From NCBI GenBank assembly GCA_030068075.1, contig CM057843.1:39035832-39099831 (forward strand): a stretch of 64,000 bases of DNA. The letters run 5' to 3'. A model generated the notes under the pieces. The model ran no database searches and was not told where the DNA came from. It worked only from the letters and a program-made list of their open reading frames with translations. The stretch comes from Paguma larvata (lineage: Eukaryota; Chordata; Mammalia; Carnivora; Viverridae). A program made the position numbers and the translations under genes. Below are positions 52,960 to 63,400 of this stretch, in pieces (the first letter of the stretch is position 1; the number at the start of each line of letters is the position of its first letter).

Positions 52960-53250
52960 TTAAAGACATGACGACTGCAGAAACAGGCCCATAAATACAG
53001 AGAACAGACGAGCAGTTGCGGGGTTGGGGGGGGGAGAGAATAGGCAAAATGAGTGAAGGGGACTGAAAGGTACAGGCTTGTCATGAAATGAATAGGTCAC
53101 AAGGATTAGAGGTACAAGATAAGGAATATAGTCAATGGTATTAAAAAAGAGAGAGAGAGAGAGAGAGATGACAACTAAATGCAATCGCTGGCTCTAGACC
53201 AGATCCTGGCCTGGAGGGGAAAAAATACTCAAATGACAAATTCAGAATAT
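52960..53250 (+). repeat. L1 3' UTR fragments, sense
   Basis: gagtgaaggggactgaaagg and caagataaggaatatagtca, then a GA run (53149-53168) and gacaactaaatgcaatcgct, are old L1 3' UTR segments. Confidence 0.55.
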
Positions 53251-53258
53251 GTATGGTG

Positions 53259-53368
53259 GGCGCCTGGCTGGCTTCGTTGGAAGAGCATGCAATTCTTGAT
53301 CTTGGGGTCATGAGTTCGAGCCCCATGGTGGGTATAGAGATCACTTAAAATAAATAAAATGTAAGAAA
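53259..53368 (+). repeat. Short SINEC, older subfamily, sense
   Basis: gggcgcctggctggcttcgt to atggtgggtatagagatcac, then aaataaataaa. Confidence 0.85.
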
Positions 53369-53734
53369 AAAAAGAATATATGTGACAGAGTAAAATATTA
53401 TAAATTTATAAACAGTTATTATGTAAGAGAATATCCCTATTTTTAGGAAATATACACTCAAGTACTGAGGTGGCAAATATGGGCCATGATATTTATAATT
53501 TTGCCCTAGAAGTCTCAGAAAAAGGAATATATATCCATACACACATCTAAGTATGTATATAAACAGATACAATTAAATCTATAGACCCAAGCATATATAA
53601 GCATATTTGTATGTATATGTACCTGTGTGTAGAGAGAGAGAGAACAGAGAGCAGATAAGGTATATATTAACAATAGGTACATCTGGGTAAAAGGCATTTT
53701 TTGTACTATATATAATATATATGTATATATATTT

Positions 53735-54156
53735 TTAAGTTTATTAATTTTGAGAGAGAGAGCATGAGCAGGGGAGGGGCAGAGAGAGGGGATCCCAAGA
53801 AGTTTCCATGCTGTCAGTGTAGAGTCCAACAGGGGGCTCGAACCCACGAATCATGAGATCGTGACCTGAGCTGAAATCAAGAGCTGGATGCCTAGGGGCA
53901 CCTGGGTGGCTCAGTCGGTTGAGCGTCCGACTTTGGCTCAGGTCATGATCTCGCGATCTGTGAGTTTGAGCCCCGCGTCGGGCTCTGTGCTGACAGCTCA
54001 GAGCCTGGAACCTGCTTCATATTCTGTGTCTCCCTCTCTCTCTGTTCCTCCCCAACTCATGCTCTGTCTCTCTCTGTCTCAAAAATAAATAAACATTAAA
54101 AAATTAAAAAAAAAATAGAGTTGGATGCCTAACCAACTGAGCCATCCAGATGCCTA
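53735..54156 (-). repeat. SINEC, antisense, split by a younger SINE
   Basis: The left part runs to about 53894. The right part (ttggatgcctaaccaactga) resumes at about 54117 after the nested sense copy. Confidence 0.92.
53895..54116 (+). repeat. SINEC, sense, nested inside an antisense SINEC
   Basis: agagctggatgccta (53880-53894) recurs as agagttggatgccta (54117-54131). Confidence 0.94.
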
Positions 54157-54162
54157 TATTTA

Positions 54163-54199
<37 letters not shown>

Positions 54200-54224
54200 G
54201 TATGTACATATATATACTTTTAAT
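54157..54224. repeat. TG/TA microsatellite
   Basis: gtgtgtgtgtgtatatatat followed by further TA/TG units. Confidence 0.9.
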
Positions 54225-54310
54225 ATACACTCTACACCCAACATGGGGCTGGAACTCACCCCATGAGATCAAGAGTCACATGCTCCACCGAGTGAGCCAG
54301 CCAGGTGCCC
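54225..54310 (-). repeat. Short SINEC, antisense
   Basis: ctacacccaacatggggctg to cgagtgagccagccaggtgc. Confidence 0.85.
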
Positions 54311-54489
54311 TGGAACCATTATATTTTTGCAATTTTTGAAAGTTTGAAATTATTTCCAGATAAAAAGGTATTTTTAATCCTGTTATTTTTATTCTTTAGT
54401 CTGTTATTGTGGTAAATAACATTGCTAGATTTTTAGATATTGAACTATCCTGCATATTTGCAATAAATTTTCCTAAAGCATGTTATGTT

Positions 54490-54662
54490 TTCTTTTTTTT
54501 TTTTTTAATTTTAGAGAGAGAGCAAGAGTTGGGGAGAGGGGCGGATGAAGAGAGAACCTCAATCTGGGTTCCCATGCGGGGCTCGATCCCATGACCCTGG
54601 AATCATGATCTGAGCCGAAACCAGGAGTCAGACGCTTAACTAACTGAGCCACCCAGGAGCCC
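54490..54662 (-). repeat. SINEC, antisense
   Basis: T run, then ttagagagagagcaagagtt, ending ctgagccacccaggagcccc. Internally shortened. Confidence 0.9.
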
Positions 54663-55155
54663 CTGTTTTATTTTTTTTAAGAATTTTTACTTTTTAATTC
54701 TTATCAAAGATAAATTTGTATGAACAAAATTTATAAACAAATAACAAAATAAACAAAAAAAATTAAAAAATCAAAACTGCAACCGAGAGCAGTCTCTTCC
54801 TCAAAAGGAATCATTTTCATCTCTTTGACCAGTTTCTCTTAATATTTATCTCGGCTCTCCAATTACGGCATTTGACTTTTCAGTTTTAGGAGTTATCTAT
54901 TGACTGCCTATAGAGGAAAGTGAAGATTTATGTTTCTTCCCTTGCTGCTCCCTTGTGTACATAAACCACCCATTCTCCCTTCAATGTGGTTATAATTGCG
55001 GTTAGAACAATATTCAAAGTTTACAATTTCATAACTTTCTAAACCCTATTCACAACTGAGCCATATGACAACCTATGGTCTCCTTCCCTGTACAGTTTTG
55101 CGATTTCCCTAGAGTCGTTCACCTCGCTTCTCATTTTAAACTTTTAAATACTTAC
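54663..55155. other. Intergenic DNA, unidentified
   Basis: The AT-rich left part gives way at about 54775 to sequence of more even composition that continues into the antisense candidate exon. Not recognised. Confidence 0.4.
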
Positions 55156-55427
55156 CATTAATTCAACTCCAAACCGAACCATTTGTCCAAATCTCCTCTC
55201 AGTGTGCTTGACTATAACAGTTGTTCCATCAATTTCATCTTCTCGAAGGATCTTCTGTAGCTTTTGGAGCTCCTTCTGTCTGGACTCGTTGCATTCGGCT
55301 TGCTGCATAGCTGTCCTCATTAGATCTCCCTTTACCTCCGTCCTAGAGACTCCCTTTGCTATTCCTTTAAGATGGTTCTCTCGTTTCCCAAATTCAATGC
55401 CTTCTGCGTCCTTCATTGGTGGAACTC
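55156..55427 (-). other. Antisense open frame with splice-like borders (candidate exon)
   Basis: On the minus strand a 272-nt segment lies between acattgctcag-type acceptor sequence (ccattgctcag, ending at 55428) and a strong donor, TTAATG|GTAAGT. It is open throughout in one frame. The 90 codons begin VPPMKDAEGIEFGKRENHLK and include a charged, coiled-coil-like part (ESRQKELQKLQKILREDEID). I recognise no family. It could be an exon of an unannotated gene, a piece of a processed pseudogene, or chance. Upstream of it is LTR-like sequence. Confidence 0.3.
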
Positions 55428-55440
55428 CTGAGCAATGGTT

Positions 55441-55660
55441 GAGGATTATTCCCCAGGAAGCAGCCTCTGAAACAAAGATTGAGGCACAGAGTTTTGATTA
55501 GGAAACACTCTTGGGACCGACATCCCTGGAAGACAAACAAAGAAGTAGGGTGGAACAGAGGGAGGGGATGAGCTATGGTGAAGTCTCAACAAGGTCTCTG
55601 CTGACTCTGGGTAGATTTGAAGCTGGATATTTTAGGAGCATTAAACTCAAGGTTAACCCC
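55441..55660 (-). repeat. LTR-like sequence, antisense (tentative)
   Basis: cccaggaagcagcctctgaa, gattgaggcacagagttttg and tggtgaagtctcaacaaggt resemble a reversed mammalian LTR or other interspersed repeat that I cannot name. Confidence 0.3.
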
Positions 55661-55732
55661 AAGACTCTTAGATTCAGGATGTCAAAGGGTAAGCAATATG
55701 AGAAGTTACTGAAGACTTCGCACTTCTTTTTT

Positions 55733-55932
55733 TATGGTTATTTTATTTTTGAGAAAGAGAGACAGAGCGTGAGCAGGGGAGGAGCAGAGAGAGGGAGACA
55801 CAGAATCTGAAGCAGGCTCCAGGCTCGGAGCCGTCAGCACATAGCCTGACACTGGGCTTGAACTCGCAAACTGTGAGATCATGACCTGAGCCGAAGTTGG
55901 ACACTTAACCGACTGAGCCACCCAGGCATCCC
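55733..55932 (-). repeat. SINEC, antisense
   Basis: Near-consensus, ending cgactgagccacccaggcat. Confidence 0.92.
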
Positions 55933-56817
55933 GACCTCACCCTTGTTTAAAGCAACGTTTCCATTCTCTTCCTACAACCTGTTAAGTAGTGAGCAACTTT
56001 AGAGAGGCGCATGGGTGAAAGAGACACGTGATCTTATCTGAAGAGCCAGTCCTTCTCCACCAGTTGCTGCAGGCTCTCAGCCAATATGGAAGCCTCTGCT
56101 CACAGAATTTTCTTCCTCCAGTCAGCACGAGAAGGTTGAAGCCACCTAACGATCTGGTCTGGACGTTGCCATCTGCCCGAAACTCAGTTCGACACTTTCC
56201 CTGAGTGATAACGGGGAGGCCGAGTCCGGAGACCCCCTGGAGGTCAGGCATTTACGCCAAAACATTCGTTAGGGGAGCCGCAGAGCGCCAGTAATGCTGC
56301 AGGCCTGAAAAATACAAACGCCTCGTTTCCTCGCTTTCCACCTTTTAGAAACTTTTCTCAAAAATATATTCAAAAACAAGTGTTACCTAATTATGCGTAT
56401 GCCATTTTTTAAGAAACGCGTGCTTACATTTTGACAAAATGAGGTGGAAGAAACTCAAAACAGGTTCACTTTTAGGGGGAGGAATAAGATATCCTTTAAA
56501 AATGTTTATAAATGTCATACCGAGTGACCCTTTAGAGTTGGACTGATCTGGGGGCAAGGAGACAAGCCTTCACACCCCCACCCCCCTCCACACTGGGCAT
56601 GCCACTGGATACGGGCTGTCCCAAGAAGGGAAAGTGACCTTGGATGAAGCAACTCTCTTTCTTCCCTGCAAGGAGATTTTGTATCTTTTATTTAACCCAA
56701 TATATCCAAAATATCATAGGAGCATCAAATCACTGTAAACAGTAATGAAAATCTCTTACTTTTTTTTCATATTAAGTCTTTGACGTGTGTTTTACACTTA
56801 CACCGCCTTTTTAAAGC
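55933..56817. other. Intergenic DNA, no recognised feature
   Basis: Moderate GC at 56000-56330, AT-rich after that. No gene or repeat seen. Confidence 0.4.
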
Positions 56818-57016
56818 TTTTCAAAAGTTTATTTATTTACTTTGAGAGAGAGAGAGAGAACGCAGGTGAACCGTGGAGGGAAAGAGAATCCTAAGCAGGC
56901 TCCACGCTGTCAGCACAGAGCCCGACCCGAGGCTCAAACCCACGAACCGTGAGATCATGACCTGAGCTGAAATCAGAAGTCTGATGCTTAACCACCTGAG
57001 CCAAACAGGCACCACT
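56818..57016 (-). repeat. SINEC, antisense
   Basis: tttatttactttgagagaga to cctgagccaaacaggcacc. Confidence 0.92.
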
Positions 57017-57149
57017 GAAGCACATTTTAATTTGGACCAACCACAGTCTAAGTGCCCTGTAGCCAGATGAGGCTAGTGGCTGCCGCATTCAACAGCTCAG
57101 GCCGAGACAGGTGTGTTCTTGTGTGCACCAGGATCTATATACGAAATGT

Positions 57150-57800
57150 TCGTTACAGAAAATTTTTAAAATTGACTAAAATTGTAAACACTCCAAATGT
57201 CCCTCAACAATAAACCGATAAATAAACGATGGTATAATTCAAACAATGGAATGGCGTAAACTAGAATTAGGCACAAAATAGATGAATCTTTTTTCTTTTT
57301 AATTGTTTATTTTTGAGACAGAGAGAGACATAGTATGAGCGGGGGAGGGGCAGAGACAGAGGGAGACACAGAATCAGAAGCAGGCTCCAGATTCTGAGCT
57401 GTCAGTGCAGAGACTGACTTGGGGCTTGAACCCATGGACTGTGAGATCGTGACCTGAGCTGAAGTCGGACGCTTAACGGACAGAGCCATCCAGGCGCCCA
57501 TATGAATCTTACAAACAAGAAAAGAAACAAAACGATACAGGAGGCAGGGGGAGGGGCAAAGTCAGTGAAGGAGAGTGGGAGGTGCAGGCTTCCAGTTATG
57601 GACGGAATAAGTCACAGGGATGAAAGGCGCAACGTAAGGAATATTGTCAACGATATTGTACTAGCAGTTGTACGGTGACAGATGGCAGTACACGTGTGGT
57701 GAGCACAGCATGGTGCCTAAACTTGCTGAATCACCATGTTGTCCACCTTAAGCAATGTAACGTTACGTGTCCACTATACTTAAAATTAAAACAATTTTTT
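57150..57800 (+). repeat. L1 3' UTR, sense, split by an antisense SINE
   Basis: aacactccaaatgtccctca lies left of the SINE. ttccagttatggacggaata and caccatgttgtccacctt lie to the right, ending tacttaaaattaaaac. Confidence 0.7.
57291..57500 (-). repeat. SINEC, antisense, inside L1
   Basis: atgaatctt lies at 57282-57290 and 57502-57510. Confidence 0.93.
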
Positions 57801-57816
57801 AAAGAATTGTAAAAAG

Positions 57817-58022
57817 AGGGACACCTAGTTGAGTCTTTGACTCTTAATTTCGCTCTCCACTGAGGTCATGATCTCATGGTTCATGGGTTCCAGCCCTGCA
57901 TTGGGCTCTGCGCTGACAGTGCGGAGCCTGCTTGGGATTCTCTCTCTCCCTCTTTCTCTGCCGCTTCTATTCCCTCTCTCTCTCTCTTTCTCAAAAATAA
58001 ATGAATAAACATTAAAAAAAAG
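57817..58022 (+). repeat. SINEC, sense, A-box deleted
   Basis: gggacacctagttgagtctt. aaagaattg precedes it and recurs after the tail. Confidence 0.88.
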
Positions 58023-58182
58023 AATTGAAAAAGAAAACAATACCATCATTTGGCCACCATCATACTAATAATTGTTTGATCACTGAGTGCAGAAATTTGA
58101 ATGAGAAACCAGATACATACGTTGCCTCAAAGTACCTCACCACCAGATATTTATTAGTTTTCCCTTCAAAATTAATAACTTT

Positions 58183-58390
58183 TAGGGGCACCTGGGTGGC
58201 TCAAGCAGTTAAGTGACCGACTCTTGGTTTCCGCTCAAGTCATGATCTCTCGTTCATGGATTTGAGCCCCCATGTTAGGCTCTGCACTGACAGCTCAGAG
58301 CCTGCTTGGGATTCTCTCCCTCTCTCTGTCCCTCCCCAGCTTGCTTGCATGCACATGCTCTGTCTCTCTTAAAATAAGAAAAAATTTAAT
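58183..58390 (+). repeat. SINEC, sense
   Basis: Head ggggcacctgggtggctcaa. taataactt lies on both sides. Confidence 0.92.
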
Positions 58391-59225
58391 AACTTTATAG
58401 TGGAGAATCTTGGCAGAGACCGCCTTTAAACACAGGATCAAAATTCATCTCTGTCATGGGACAAGTAGTTGTTACGTGCTTCCCGAGAGAACGCATTGGG
58501 AGGTACGCGGCATCACTTCTGGATATGATATTCCCACCCAAGATGCATAACCTGAATCTAATCATGAAGAAATACGAGACAAACTCATTTAAAAAAATTT
58601 TTATTTTTAAGTAGTCCCTACACCCAACGTGAGGCTCAAACTCACCACCCCTGAGATCAAGAGCCAGCCAGGCACCCCAAGACACTCATATTGAGGGACA
58701 TGATGCATAATAAGGAACCCGTAATCTTCAAAAGTTTCGAAGTTACGAGAGACCAAGACAGACTAAGGAAGTGTTCCAGATAAAAGAAGGCTAATGGACG
58801 AGTACATGCAGTGGATGATACTGGATCAGATCCGGGTCCAGAATTTTTTTTAATGTCCTTTTCCTCCACAGCAGGTAAGTGAGACAATTAGCAAAATTCG
58901 AATAAAGTTCAGAGATCAAATAATAGTGTCAATGTAAATTTTTTGATGATGATAACTATAAAATAATAAAAGGCAACAAACAGACTTATTGTTAGAAAAT
59001 ACAAGTCTTTAGGGGTAAAGCGACTTTATGTCTGCAATCTCTTCTCAAACAGTTCTGAAAAAAAATCTTTGCATGCATGCGTATGCGCAGAGAGAAAGAG
59101 AAAGAAAGTTATAAGGTAAATGTTGTAAAATGTTAACATTTGAAGAATCTCAATAAAAAACTGATGGGAATTCTTTGTACGCGTTTTCAACTTTCTGATA
59201 AATATTTCAAAAGAAAATGTTAAAA
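58391..59225 (+). repeat. L1 3' UTR, sense, with a short SINE inserted
   Basis: aacctgaatctaatcatgaa, then attgagggacatgatgcata, aggaagtgttccagataaaa, ggatgatactggatcagatc and gggaattctttgtacgcg follow the order of an old L1 3' end. A short antisense SINEC lies at 58583-58679. Confidence 0.6.
58583..58679 (-). repeat. Short SINEC, antisense, partly deleted
   Basis: tccctacacccaacgtgagg to aagagccagccaggcacccc. Confidence 0.8.
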
Positions 59226-59759
59226 TGATACACATATTGTAAGTCTGTTTATATAATTATTTTAAAAGAGGAAAAACCTAAACTATGTTTAGGGATGCAT
59301 ATACTTTGATACAAGTGTTTTTAAAAAGCAAGAAAAATACTTACTATAGAAGTGAGGCAAACAGTCATCTCAGGAGTAGGGCGAGTATTGGGACCCAGAA
59401 GATAGTCCAACAACCTCTCATGGTGCTAATATTGACGTTCGTTAGACAGGTGTTTGTTCTATCAATATTTGTTCAACTGTACATATAATATTTTTCTGTG
59501 TATGCATTCTATTTTAAATGAATGTTTTTTTTTTAAAAAAAAAGACAATCCCTTGGAGGAAAATAAAAATCACACTATACTAAAAACTTCGTTTACGTCA
59601 TTCAATAATTGTCATAATAATCTAATATTCGAAGATATTGAAGAAAACATTCCTTCTCTGTAGAAACAAAAAAAGGGAATTTTAAAGAATTCGTCGAGGC
59701 AGTGATGACTAACACGGAACGCGTCTCTGAAAAATTATGGGAGAATTACATGCTGTTTT
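59226..59759. other. Intergenic DNA, no recognised feature
   Basis: AT-rich up to the sharp rise in GC at about 59760. Confidence 0.45.
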
Positions 59760-60320
59760 GCCTTGGGCCCCGTCTTCGGCTGCGCAGCTCGGTGGGGCCT
59801 ACCTAGAAGACCCGGCTCGCAGTCCCTGAGCAGGTTCCCGGTGCCCTGGCCGTGACCCCCTGAAGAACCGCCCGGAGCGCTCGCCTTTCCTTCTCGCGAC
59901 TGGGAACTCTCCCAAAGTGGAGGCAGCTACGCGGGGGACATTAGTCAAAAACATTTCAGGGCGAGCGTATTGGCCGCCGCCACCCAGGACGAGGGATAAC
60001 TGACAGTGTCTGGTTTCAGATCCGCGCGGTTTCTCCAGAGTTTTTCCGCAGCACCCCCGACCGCGCCCCCTGACTCCCGTCTTGGAGTTATTCGTACTGC
60101 GTGCAGAGGGATTTTCCCGAATGGTAACCGTGACCGTGTCTCCTGCAGGCTTACGCTCCTCAAAGGCCTCCGCCCGCCCTCGCGAAGCACACAGCTCGGT
60201 GCATAATATCGAAGCCGGCTGCAACCGACCCCACCCCTCTTCTTTCCATCCGTGCGTCTCAGAGGACGACCCTCAGACCAGCAGCACTAGCTGGTGGCCT
60301 CCCTCCCAACCAACTAGATC
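59760..60320. promoter_or_regulatory. CpG-island-like region
   Basis: A sharp change from AT-rich flanks to GC-rich sequence with many CpG (for example cgcgggggac, gccgccgccaccc, gatccgcgcggtttctcc). In a mammal, CpG at this density usually means unmethylated promoter DNA. No TATA box or first exon is evident. Minus-strand frames of 141 and 81 codons overlap it but look like by-products of the composition. Confidence 0.55.
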
Positions 60321-60469
60321 AGTGCCTCCGGGGATGAAGCCCAGGAGGCTGTTCGAGAACCACGAATCCAAATTCATGTCTTCTCGTTTCCTTTTCCGAA
60401 CGCCATGCTTCTGCCATGCTGAACTATCGACTTCTGGAAAGCGGGTGCTGTCTCTTTTGGGACATGCCA

Positions 60470-60670
60470 TCCCCCCTGTGCAGTCCCCTCTCACCCCTCG
60501 CCCCCATATAGTGCCCTTTATCTCAGCCCTTAGCCCATTCCAGGGGCGTCTCCTCTTCTTGTCTGTCTTCCCCACCTCTGTGTAAACTTTGAAAGCAGGG
60601 GCCCTGTCCTATGGCTGCATTTGCCGGCCGTGGCTGTGCCTGACACGTAGCTAGTCCTCAATAATGATGT
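60470..60670 (+). repeat. L2 LINE 3' end, sense
   Basis: ttcttgtctgtcttccccac, ctttgaaagcaggggccctg and gtgcctgacacgtagctagt match the L2 3' end. Confidence 0.55.
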
Positions 60671-61009
60671 CCGTAATGGCGACTGAGGTTGAGATGGACA
60701 GAAAACCTAATTGCTGAAAGCAGGCAGAAGTCAGTTACTGAGGGACTCGTGAGGCAGAACCCAGTGCTATCACCTAGGAATAAGTAGAATCACTCTATAC
60801 CACCTACTTGCATTTTACTCCAGTGATCGCTTCGCTGAGTTGATGACGGGAATGACAAAAGGAAATGACAAATAAAAGGAAACGGCAAAATGTTATTGTA
60901 AAGGAAAATCAATACAAATGAATGCACACAGGGGCAGTATGTTGGATTCAGGATCTCATCTCTTATATTTTCATTCAGATGGGCAGAATCCATCAGTCAC
61001 CAGTCAGCA

Positions 61010-61130
61010 GTCAGCCTGCTTTGAGCAACTACTATGTACAAGATTTCCTCTGTGTAAATCTTCACAACGACCCTAGGAGGTGGGTATTAGTATTGAGAAA
61101 ACTGAGGCATACACTCATTAAATATTTGCC
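61010..61130 (-). repeat. MIR SINE, antisense
   Basis: gagcaactactatgtacaag, cttcacaacgaccctaggag and tgagaaaactgaggcataca are reversed MIR. Confidence 0.7.
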
Positions 61131-61135
61131 TCAGG

Positions 61136-61230
61136 GGCGTCTGGCTGGCTCAGTCAGTAGAGCATGCAACTCTTGATCTCGGGGTTGTAGGTTCAAGCCC
61201 CATGCTGGGTGTAGAGATTACTTGAAAAAA
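61136..61230 (+). repeat. Short SINEC, older subfamily, sense
   Basis: ggggcgtctggctggctcag to gctgggtgtagagattactt. It adjoins the MIR. Confidence 0.88.
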
Positions 61231-61419
61231 ATATATTTTCCTTGGATCCTACATGGTAAAAGCACTGCGTTAGAACTTAACCGTTAGTGAGTTACATGGT
61301 CCAGAGTTACATGGCCCCAAATTATATCCTGGATCCTGACATTGGCAGACTGACCGGTCACAGTGAGGCCTACAGATGCAGGTGAATCAGTCCACCAAAC
61401 TTAAGGAACAGGCCTTTTT

Positions 61420-61449
61420 TTAATATACATTTTTTAAAGTTTAGTTATT

Positions 61450-61480
<31 letters not shown>

Positions 61481-61656
61481 CCCGTGCACACAGGAGTGGG
61501 GTAGGGGCAGAGAGAGGGAAAGACAGAGTCCCAAGCAGACTTCATGCCATCAGCACAGAGCCGGACATGGGACTCAAAACTCATGAACCATGACATCATG
61601 ACCTGAACTGAAACCGAGAGTCAGGTGCTCAGCCCACTGAGTCACCCAGGCGCCCC
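61420..61656 (-). repeat. SINEC, antisense, with 10-bp target duplication and GA run
   Basis: aaggaacagg lies at 61403-61412 and 61657-61666. A (GA)n run lies at 61450-61479. Confidence 0.93.
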
Positions 61657-61666
61657 AAGGAACAGG

Positions 61667-62141
61667 TGTTTTTGATAATGATTCAGGTGTGTCATCTTTG
61701 ACTAGAAAACATGAGCCATTATTACTATGTCATAAGATCCAAAGGCGATTGTCGGGGTAATAAAATTTGGGCACAGAATTTGCTTGCTCCCCTAAGATAG
61801 GCGCCCACGGTCACCGGAACCTCCATTACCCTAATTCTCAACACAGAGTAGTGTAATTACTTGGTAAGGATGAAATTCGGTTTTCCCACTCACTGTAGCT
61901 CCTCCAGCACAGTAGCCGGCAGGGGAAGTTATCCCAATCTAGTGCCCCACAAGCCAATGTGGGACTAGCAAGGCTCCTTAACCTCGCCTGCTCTGCCTAG
62001 TCACAAAGATTTTCTCTAGTAGCTCTGTAAAGCGTCATACAGCATTCTATGTATAAAAACTTAAAAAAAAAAAAGGATGGAAAGTTGGAAAGTCCAAGTT
62101 TACTTTAAATACTGTAGTTTAGAATTTAAACTCTTGTTCTT
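61667..62141. other. Intergenic DNA, no recognised feature
   Basis: Unique sequence. Confidence 0.45.
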
Positions 62142-62352
62142 GGGGCACCTGGGTGACTCAGTTGGTTCAGCGTCTGATTCTTGATCTTGGCTCAGGTCAT
62201 GATCTCATGGTTTGTGAGTTCGAGCCCCACGTCTGGCTCCGCACTGATGGCGTGGAGCCTGCTTGGGATTCTGTCTCTCCTCTCTGCCCCTATCCACTTG
62301 TGCTCTCTCTCTCAGAATAAGTAAATAAACATTAAAAACAAAAACAAAAAAC
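62142..62352 (+). repeat. SINEC, sense
   Basis: Head ggggcacctgggtgactcag, tail aagtaaataaacattaaaaa. Confidence 0.92.
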
Positions 62353-62559
62353 TCCTATTCTTACTTTGGAATGAACATAGGTACCTGTGTGCCTGATTTA
62401 GAACAAAAGAGCTTATAACTGATCTTATCCCTTTTAAATTTTTAAGAAATATTTCATCCATCAATTATTCATTTAATTGTGCTTCTGCGCCTGGCAGTGC
62501 TTTATGCAAATAAAATAGAGGAGATATTTAGAATGTTTAAATTAATTTATTCTTTGAAT

Positions 62560-63160
62560 AAGTGATACTTTGGCATGGTTCAAAAGTTTAAGGAGAGAAA
62601 AATTCTCTTTCCTTATGTTCCAGCTACTTATTTTCCTCTCCTTGGAAGCAACCAGTGTTATTTAATTATGTATCCTTCCAGGAACAGGTTTTATTTTTTT
62701 ATTTTTTATTTTCTTAAAGACGCTTTTTTTTTTTTAATGTTTATTTATTTTTGAGAGAGAGACAGAGACAGAGCACAAGCCAGGGAGGGTCAGAGAGAGG
62801 AGACACAGAATCCGAAGCAGGCTCCAGGCCCTGCACTGTCAGCACAGAGTCAGATGCGGGGCTTGATCTCACGATCCGTGAGATCATGACCTGAGCTGAA
62901 GTCGGACACTAACTGACTAAGCCACCCTGGCATCCCTCCAGGAACGTATTGTAAGAGTATACAAATATGTATGTAAAGACATTTTTTCCTCTCCTTCCTT
63001 CCGCAAATGGAATCATGTCATAAACATTGTGTATATACCTTTTTTGTTTTCTCGCTTAATATATTTCAGAGATAACGCTTTATCAACACATGTAGGTAGA
63101 CTTCCTTTTTTTTGAATGGCCGGATATTATTCCATTGTATATTTGATAATAGAAATACAA
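62560..63160 (-). repeat. L1 3' UTR, antisense, split by an antisense SINE
   Basis: ttggaagcaaccagtgttat and tatccttccaggaaca lie left of the SINE. gcaaatggaatcatgtcata and ttattccattgtatatttga lie to the right. Confidence 0.7.
62708..62938 (-). repeat. SINEC, antisense, inside L1
   Basis: ccaggaac occurs left of the copy (about 62679) and just right of it (about 62938). Confidence 0.92.
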
Positions 63161-63164
63161 CAAT

Positions 63165-63400
63165 AATAATAACATTTAATACTTACGTAGAAGCTAGCTA
63201 ACCACTATTCTAATTGTCTTTAATTAGCATATTTAATCCTCTCAACAATGCTCTAAGATAGGTATGATTATTATTCCCATTTTGCAGAAATGGTACCTGA
63301 AGCACCAAATGTTTAAATAACTCACCCAATGTCACAAAATTAGTAAGCAATGCACAGGACCAGCTACCTAATTTGAAGAATCCAATGCGAAATGAAAATG
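63165..63400 (-). repeat. MIR SINE, antisense
   Basis: atatttaatcctctcaacaa, gattattattcccattttgc and actcacccaatgtcacaaaa are reversed MIR. Confidence 0.75.

Noticed and set aside
59799..60224. 141-codon minus-strand frame
   Set aside because: It lies wholly in the CpG-rich block, where stops are rare. Its Arg/Gly-rich composition shows no domain, and other overlapping frames are also open.
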